From an uncultured Aeromonadales bacterium (GTDB lineage Bacteria > Pseudomonadota > Gammaproteobacteria > Enterobacterales > Succinivibrionaceae): a DNA stretch of 62,558 nucleotides. Where the stretch lies: NCBI GenBank assembly GCA_902761645.1, contig CACWLF010000004.1, forward strand, positions 1 through 62,558, given 5' to 3'. This document shows positions 58,914 to 62,558 of this stretch, piece after piece (position 1 is the stretch's first letter; each line of letters begins with the position of its first letter). A program made the position numbers and the translations under genes. The notes under the pieces are model-generated. The model worked only from the letters and a program-made list of their open reading frames with translations. It ran no database searches and was not told the origin of the DNA.

Positions 58914-60272
58914 ATGCATGTTCATATTTTAGGAATCTGCGGAACATTTATGGGCGGTATAGCCATGATTGCAAAACAGATGGGTTATAAGGTTACCGGT
59001 TCAGATGCCAATGTTTATCCGCCAATGAGTACGCAGCTGGAAGAACAGGGCATAGAACTGATTCAGGGATTTGATCCGTCTCAGCTTGAGCCTCGTCCAG
59101 ATCTCGTAGTCATCGGCAATGCCATGAAACGCGGTAATCCGTGCGTAGAATATATTCTTAACAATAATCTTCCGTTTACTTCAGGTCCTGGATGGCTGGA
59201 ACAGTTTTGCCTTATTAAGAAAAAAGTTCTGGGAGTTGCCGGAACGCACGGAAAAACAACTACTGCAAGCATGCTTGCATGGATTCTGGAAAGTGCAGGA
59301 AAAAATCCAAGTTTTCTGATCGGCGGTATTCCTGAAAATTTCGGAATTTCCGCAAGACTGACCGACAGTGATTATTTTGTAATTGAATCAGATGAATATG
59401 ATTGTGCTTTTTTTGATAAACGCTCAAAATTTGTTCATTATCGTCCGTATATACAGATTTTGAACAATCTTGAATATGATCATGCTGATATTTTTGCATC
59501 TGTGCATGAAATCGAGAAGCAGTTTCATCATCTGGTAAGAATTATTCCAAGTCAGGGATATGTGATAGCTTCCGATAACGATCAGCACATTCAGAATGCC
59601 ATCGACATGGGATGCTGGAGCAATCTTGAATATGTTGATGGCAGCAGATCAAGATTCAGTTATAAACTGGTAAAGGAAGACGGTTCAATATTTGACGTGC
59701 TATATGACGGAGCACTGATCGGAACCGTAAACTGGGATGTTATCGGATTGCATAATGTTCATAATGCACTGATGGTGCTTGCCGCTGCGGATAAAATCGG
59801 AATCAGTCCGAAGGACAGCATCAATTACTTATCTTCATTTAAATCCCCGAAACGCCGTATGGAAGTCAAAGGTGTTGAAAACAATGTAACTGTATATGAT
59901 GATTTTGCACACCATCCTACAGCAATAAAAACAACAACAGCTGGATTAAGAGCCAAAGTGGGAAAAGATCATCGTATTATTGCCGTGCTGGAGCCTCGTT
60001 CAAATACCATGAAGCTAGGGGTTCATCAGAAGCTGATAGGAAAATCCCTGGAGGATGCAGATATGGCATTTGTTTATGCTCCTGATTCATTGTCATGGAA
60101 TGCAGATGCAATCAAGGATAATGCTCCTGTTCCGATTACGATAGAACATAACTTCGAGCAGATGCTTGATGATATTGTAGCGGAAGCAAAAGACGGTGAC
60201 AGTATTCTGGTAATGAGTAACGGCGGATTCAACGGCATTCACGGAAAACTGCTGGATAAATTAAAAAAGTAA
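58914..60272 (+). CDS. mpl: UDP-N-acetylmuramate:L-alanyl-gamma-D-glutamyl-meso-diaminopimelate ligase
   Basis: Reattaches recycled murein tripeptide to UDP-MurNAc. 452 aa. N-terminal Rossmann motif HILGICGTFMGGIAMIAKQ, Mur ligase P-loop VAGTHGKTTTASML, ESDEYDCAFFDKRSKF, and DDFAHHPTAIKTT. The ICGTFMGG sequence marks Mpl rather than MurC. With AmpG in the same window it makes up the tripeptide-reuse branch of muropeptide recycling. Confidence 0.96.
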   Translation: MHVHILGICGTFMGGIAMIAKQMGYKVTGSDANVYPPMSTQLEEQGIELIQGFDPSQLEPRPDLVVIGNAMKRGNPCVEYILNNNLPFTSGPGWLEQFCLIKKKVLGVAGTHGKTTTASMLAWILESAGKNPSFLIGGIPENFGISARLTDSDYFVIESDEYDCAFFDKRSKFVHYRPYIQILNNLEYDHADIFASVHEIEKQFHHLVRIIPSQGYVIASDNDQHIQNAIDMGCWSNLEYVDGSRSRFSYKLVKEDGSIFDVLYDGALIGTVNWDVIGLHNVHNALMVLAAADKIGISPKDSINYLSSFKSPKRRMEVKGVENNVTVYDDFAHHPTAIKTTTAGLRAKVGKDHRIIAVLEPRSNTMKLGVHQKLIGKSLEDADMAFVYAPDSLSWNADAIKDNAPVPITIEHNFEQMLDDIVAEAKDGDSILVMSNGGFNGIHGKLLDKLKK

Positions 60273-60278
60273 ATCGAC

Positions 60279-61190
60279 ATGTCTGCACTAGATTTGGTTA
60301 ATGTTTGTAAAAATTTCGGCAGCAATCAGGCTCTATCCGACGTAAGTTTTTCTGTTCCGGACGGAGAGTTCCTTGGTCTGCTGGGCCATAACGGTGCAGG
60401 TAAATCCACTTTGATTGAAATAATTGTAGGATTGGTGGAAAAATCCTGCGGCATGGTTTCGGTTTTCGGACATGATCTGGATAAGGAACCTATGATTGCA
60501 AAATCATGCATCGGGCTGGTTTCCCAGGACTATAATTTCAACCAGTTTGATACCGTTATGCAGGTGGTCGTTAACCAGGCCGGTTTATACGGTATACCTT
60601 ATAAAACCGCAGTCAGCAGAGCGAAGGAATATCTTGAGATTCTGCAGATTGCAGAGCGCAGTAATGAACAGACGCGTTTTCTTTCCGGCGGTATGAAAAA
60701 ACGAATGATGCTTGCGAGAGCTGTAATTCATCAGCCGAAATTATTGATTTTGGATGAACTGACATCAGGGGTTGATATAGAGGTTCGTTATCTCATTTGG
60801 GATTTTCTGCGAGAACTTAACAGAAAAGGCACAACAATTATTATGATTACGCATTATCTGGAGGAAATAGAAAATCTCTGCAATAATGTAGTAATATTGA
60901 ACAGAGGACGTGTTGTTGATATAGACAGTGTTGAGAACCTGCAAAAGAAACTGGTTTCATTTGATGTGGTTATTACTGTTTCCGAACCTGTGGAGCCTGA
61001 ATTACTGCAGGATCTGGATATCAATATCATAAGTGAATATTCTTTCGAACTGAAACTGGATCTTGGTAAAGCAACATATACTGATTTAATTCAGAAATTG
61101 GCACAGCGCGGATTCAGAGTGGTAAGCATAAAGGAAAAGGCCAGTCGCTTAGAGCAGTATTTCATGTATTTGAGGGATCATCATTTATGA
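60279..61190 (+). CDS. yadG: ABC transporter ATP-binding protein, YadG type
   Basis: 303 aa. Walker A GHNGAGKST, Q-loop GLVSQDYNFN, signature LSGGMKKRMMLARAV, Walker B LLILDE. After Walker B the usual Pro is Leu (DELTSGVD), which is uncommon. The protein matches E. coli YadG along its full length, including the C-terminal half (NRLEELF-like ending). yadH overlaps by four bases. The substrate of YadGH is not known. Confidence 0.88.
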   Translation: MSALDLVNVCKNFGSNQALSDVSFSVPDGEFLGLLGHNGAGKSTLIEIIVGLVEKSCGMVSVFGHDLDKEPMIAKSCIGLVSQDYNFNQFDTVMQVVVNQAGLYGIPYKTAVSRAKEYLEILQIAERSNEQTRFLSGGMKKRMMLARAVIHQPKLLILDELTSGVDIEVRYLIWDFLRELNRKGTTIIMITHYLEEIENLCNNVVILNRGRVVDIDSVENLQKKLVSFDVVITVSEPVEPELLQDLDINIISEYSFELKLDLGKATYTDLIQKLAQRGFRVVSIKEKASRLEQYFMYLRDHHL

Positions 61191-61957
61191 ACCATTCATT
61201 ACTGATAGCTTTTCAAACAATAATACGTAAAGAGGTAACCAGATTTTCCAGAGTATGGCTGCAGACTCTTATTCCCCCGATGGTTACAACCGGATTGTAC
61301 TTCATTATTTTTGGAAATCTGATCGGTAATAAAATCGGTTTAATGTCCGGTGTCGACTATGTGAATTTTATGATGCCTGGTCTGATTCTGATGTCTGTTA
61401 TCATATGTTCGTACACTAATGTCGCCTCCTCTCTTTTCAGTGCCAAATTTCAGAGATATATCGAAGAGATTGCAATTGCACCGATACCCCACTGGTTAAT
61501 TATTTTGGGATATATTACCGGCGGTGTTATCCGCGGACTGCTGGTTGGTTTCCTGGTTCTTCTTGTTGCGGTTAATTTTGCCGACTGCACATGTTATTCA
61601 TACGTTCACGCCGTCCTGATTGCTTTTTTTGCCTCTCTTCTTTTTTCTCTGGCCGGTTTTATAAATGCACTTTACGCAAGAAATTTTGATGATATTTCAA
61701 TTATTCCCACTTTGTTGCTGACTCCTCTTATCTATCTTGGCGGTGTTTTTTATTCAATTAATCTGCTGCCGCCGTTCTGGGAGTCTGTTTCAAAGGCAAA
61801 TCCCCTGCTGTATCTGATAAATACCTTCAGGTACGGGTTTATAGGTATAACCGACACCTCCCTGGTAATATCGTATGAGATTATTGCAGTTTGGTTTATA
61901 GCACTTTATTTATGGGCGATTTTATTATTGAGACATGGTAAAGGATTTAAAATATAA
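61187..61957 (+). CDS. yadH: ABC-2 type permease, YadH
   Basis: 256 aa, six membrane helices, ABC-2 exporter fold. Family segments: RVWLQTLIPPMVTTGLYFII, FGNLIGNKIG, NVASSLFSAKFQRYIEE, and YLGGVFYSINLLPPFWESVS. Same length as E. coli YadH. The ATGA overlap with yadG shows tight coupling. Confidence 0.9.
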   Translation: MNHSLLIAFQTIIRKEVTRFSRVWLQTLIPPMVTTGLYFIIFGNLIGNKIGLMSGVDYVNFMMPGLILMSVIICSYTNVASSLFSAKFQRYIEEIAIAPIPHWLIILGYITGGVIRGLLVGFLVLLVAVNFADCTCYSYVHAVLIAFFASLLFSLAGFINALYARNFDDISIIPTLLLTPLIYLGGVFYSINLLPPFWESVSKANPLLYLINTFRYGFIGITDTSLVISYEIIAVWFIALYLWAILLLRHGKGFKI

Positions 61958-61960
61958 GTT

Positions 61961-62434
61961 ATGTTGATTTCTATTGTTGTTGTTTGGAGCATAATCCTTT
62001 TAGCTGTAATTTTTATGTCTGTACGCTGGCTGCCAAAGGAACAGTGTTTGCTTGTCAAGCGTGGAAATATGACAATCCGCATGAAGCAGGGACTTAATTT
62101 TCTGATTCCCTTTTATGATCGGGTAATCGCCAATATTATTGTTGAAGGGCTGGATGTTGTTTTATGTAAATTTTCCGTAGAAGAGGACAATTATCAGTTT
62201 ATAGGCTCTTATCGTATTCCTGATGAATTCCAGAATGCCGCAGTTATAGAGATCATAAAGAAATTTCCCCAGATCATTGCGGATTCTTTCAGGCAGAAAC
62301 TTATAAACAACGAGGTCGATCTTGTTATGGGAAACCTGAATGAGATTGCAAAATCCTTTGAGGATGAAATGAGACCGATTCTTAAAAAAGAAGGAATTGA
62401 CATATTTAATTTCAGATTGGTTTTAGTGATTTAA
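61961..62434 (+). CDS. Short SPFH/band-7-like membrane protein
   Basis: 157 aa. An N-terminal membrane helix (about 3-22) is followed by VRWLPKEQCLLVKRGNMTIRMKQGLNFLIPFYDRV, a band-7 (stomatin/QmcA) style opening (first motif shown: LPKEQCLLVKRGN), and FQNAAVIEIIKKFPQIIADS later. Full SPFH proteins are about 300 aa; this ends before the usual coiled coil. It starts 3 nt after yadH, so it may be an accessory of that transporter. It could also be a truncated gene, though no remnant is visible after the stop. Confidence 0.55.
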   Translation: MLISIVVVWSIILLAVIFMSVRWLPKEQCLLVKRGNMTIRMKQGLNFLIPFYDRVIANIIVEGLDVVLCKFSVEEDNYQFIGSYRIPDEFQNAAVIEIIKKFPQIIADSFRQKLINNEVDLVMGNLNEIAKSFEDEMRPILKKEGIDIFNFRLVLVI

Positions 62435-62558
62435 ACAGATTGTCATGTTTGAAATGGATGCAGGGCCTACGCATGAACGAAACGTGATTTATGGATCATA
62501 GCTAAAAAATAATTTGTGATGCAAGGATCACATTAATAAAAACTCACTTGTGCTCATT
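62435..62558. other. Window end, no gene recognised
   Basis: 124 bp with no open frame of note. It contains TGTGAT-N6-ATCACA (62515-62532), an inverted repeat with CRP-like halves but two bases too wide for a standard CRP site. Confidence 0.5.

Noticed and set aside
60740-60790. Inactive YadG because of DELTSGVD instead of DEPT
   Set aside because: Walker A, signature and the Walker B Asp-Glu are intact, so a Pro-to-Leu change alone is not evidence of loss.
62515-62532. CRP-like site TGTGAT-N6-ATCACA at the window end
   Set aside because: The half-sites are perfect, but the spacing is two bases longer than a functional CRP site and no downstream gene is visible.

Overview
The window is a chromosomal segment of an AT-rich gammaproteobacterium. 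The gene orders rlmD-barA-relA-pyrG-eno, ftsB-ispD-ispF-pcm-nlpD, dnaB-alr, psd-rsgA-orn, thiI-xseB-ispA-dxs and folB-uppP-cca are typical of that class. An ExeA/ExeB (GspA/GspB) pair, an NQR maturation gene beside apbE, and a four-subunit fumarate reductase operon behind a good FNR-type site suggest the order Aeromonadales. The best guess is a succinate-producing anaerobe of the Succinivibrionaceae type (inference from gene content, not from a search).

Layout. 1-12.3 kb: rlmD (cut by the window edge), an exported protein of unknown function, the BarA sensor kinase, RelA, CTP synthase and enolase, then a sodium:alanine-type symporter gene interrupted by one in-frame amber codon. 12.4-16.2 kb: ftsB, ispD, ispF, pcm, a YqaA-type membrane protein and nlpD; truD, surE and rpoS, often found around here, are absent from the locus. 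16.3-17.5 kb: two related secreted His/Cys/Pro-rich proteins on the minus strand, each with a Fur-like palindrome about 80-105 bp upstream. 17.5-25.3 kb: purH, radA, a minus-strand rsd-PilZ pair, a YgiM-like SH3 protein, an LpxL-family acyltransferase and hldE. 25.3-34.2 kb: a hypothetical gene, yajL-panE, tRNA-Arg, dnaB-alr, a small exported protein, dusA, and ettA with a DUF4136-like lipoprotein. 34.3-40.6 kb: frdABCD, psd-rsgA and divergent orn. 40.6-45.7 kb: tRNA-Gly, a 998-residue bitopic protein of unknown function, and thiI with a rhodanese domain. 45.7-54.2 kb: a divergent intergenic region with a three-way-junction-like inverted repeat, then xseB-ispA-dxs-yajQ-ampG-folB-folK-uppP, with convergent cca. 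54.5-62.4 kb: a dense plus-strand run of gspA-gspB-nqrM-apbE-unknown membrane protein-mpl-yadG-yadH-short SPFH-like protein.

Most genes are housekeeping: nucleotide and isoprenoid synthesis, envelope (LPS core, lipid A, phosphatidylethanolamine, muropeptide recycling, undecaprenyl phosphate), stringent response, and anaerobic respiration. The least explained parts are the paired metal-binding-looking secreted proteins, the 998-residue scaffold-like protein, an XseB subunit whose C-terminus mimics the SSB tip, and several leader or intergenic inverted repeats. No prophage, insertion sequence or CRISPR array was seen.
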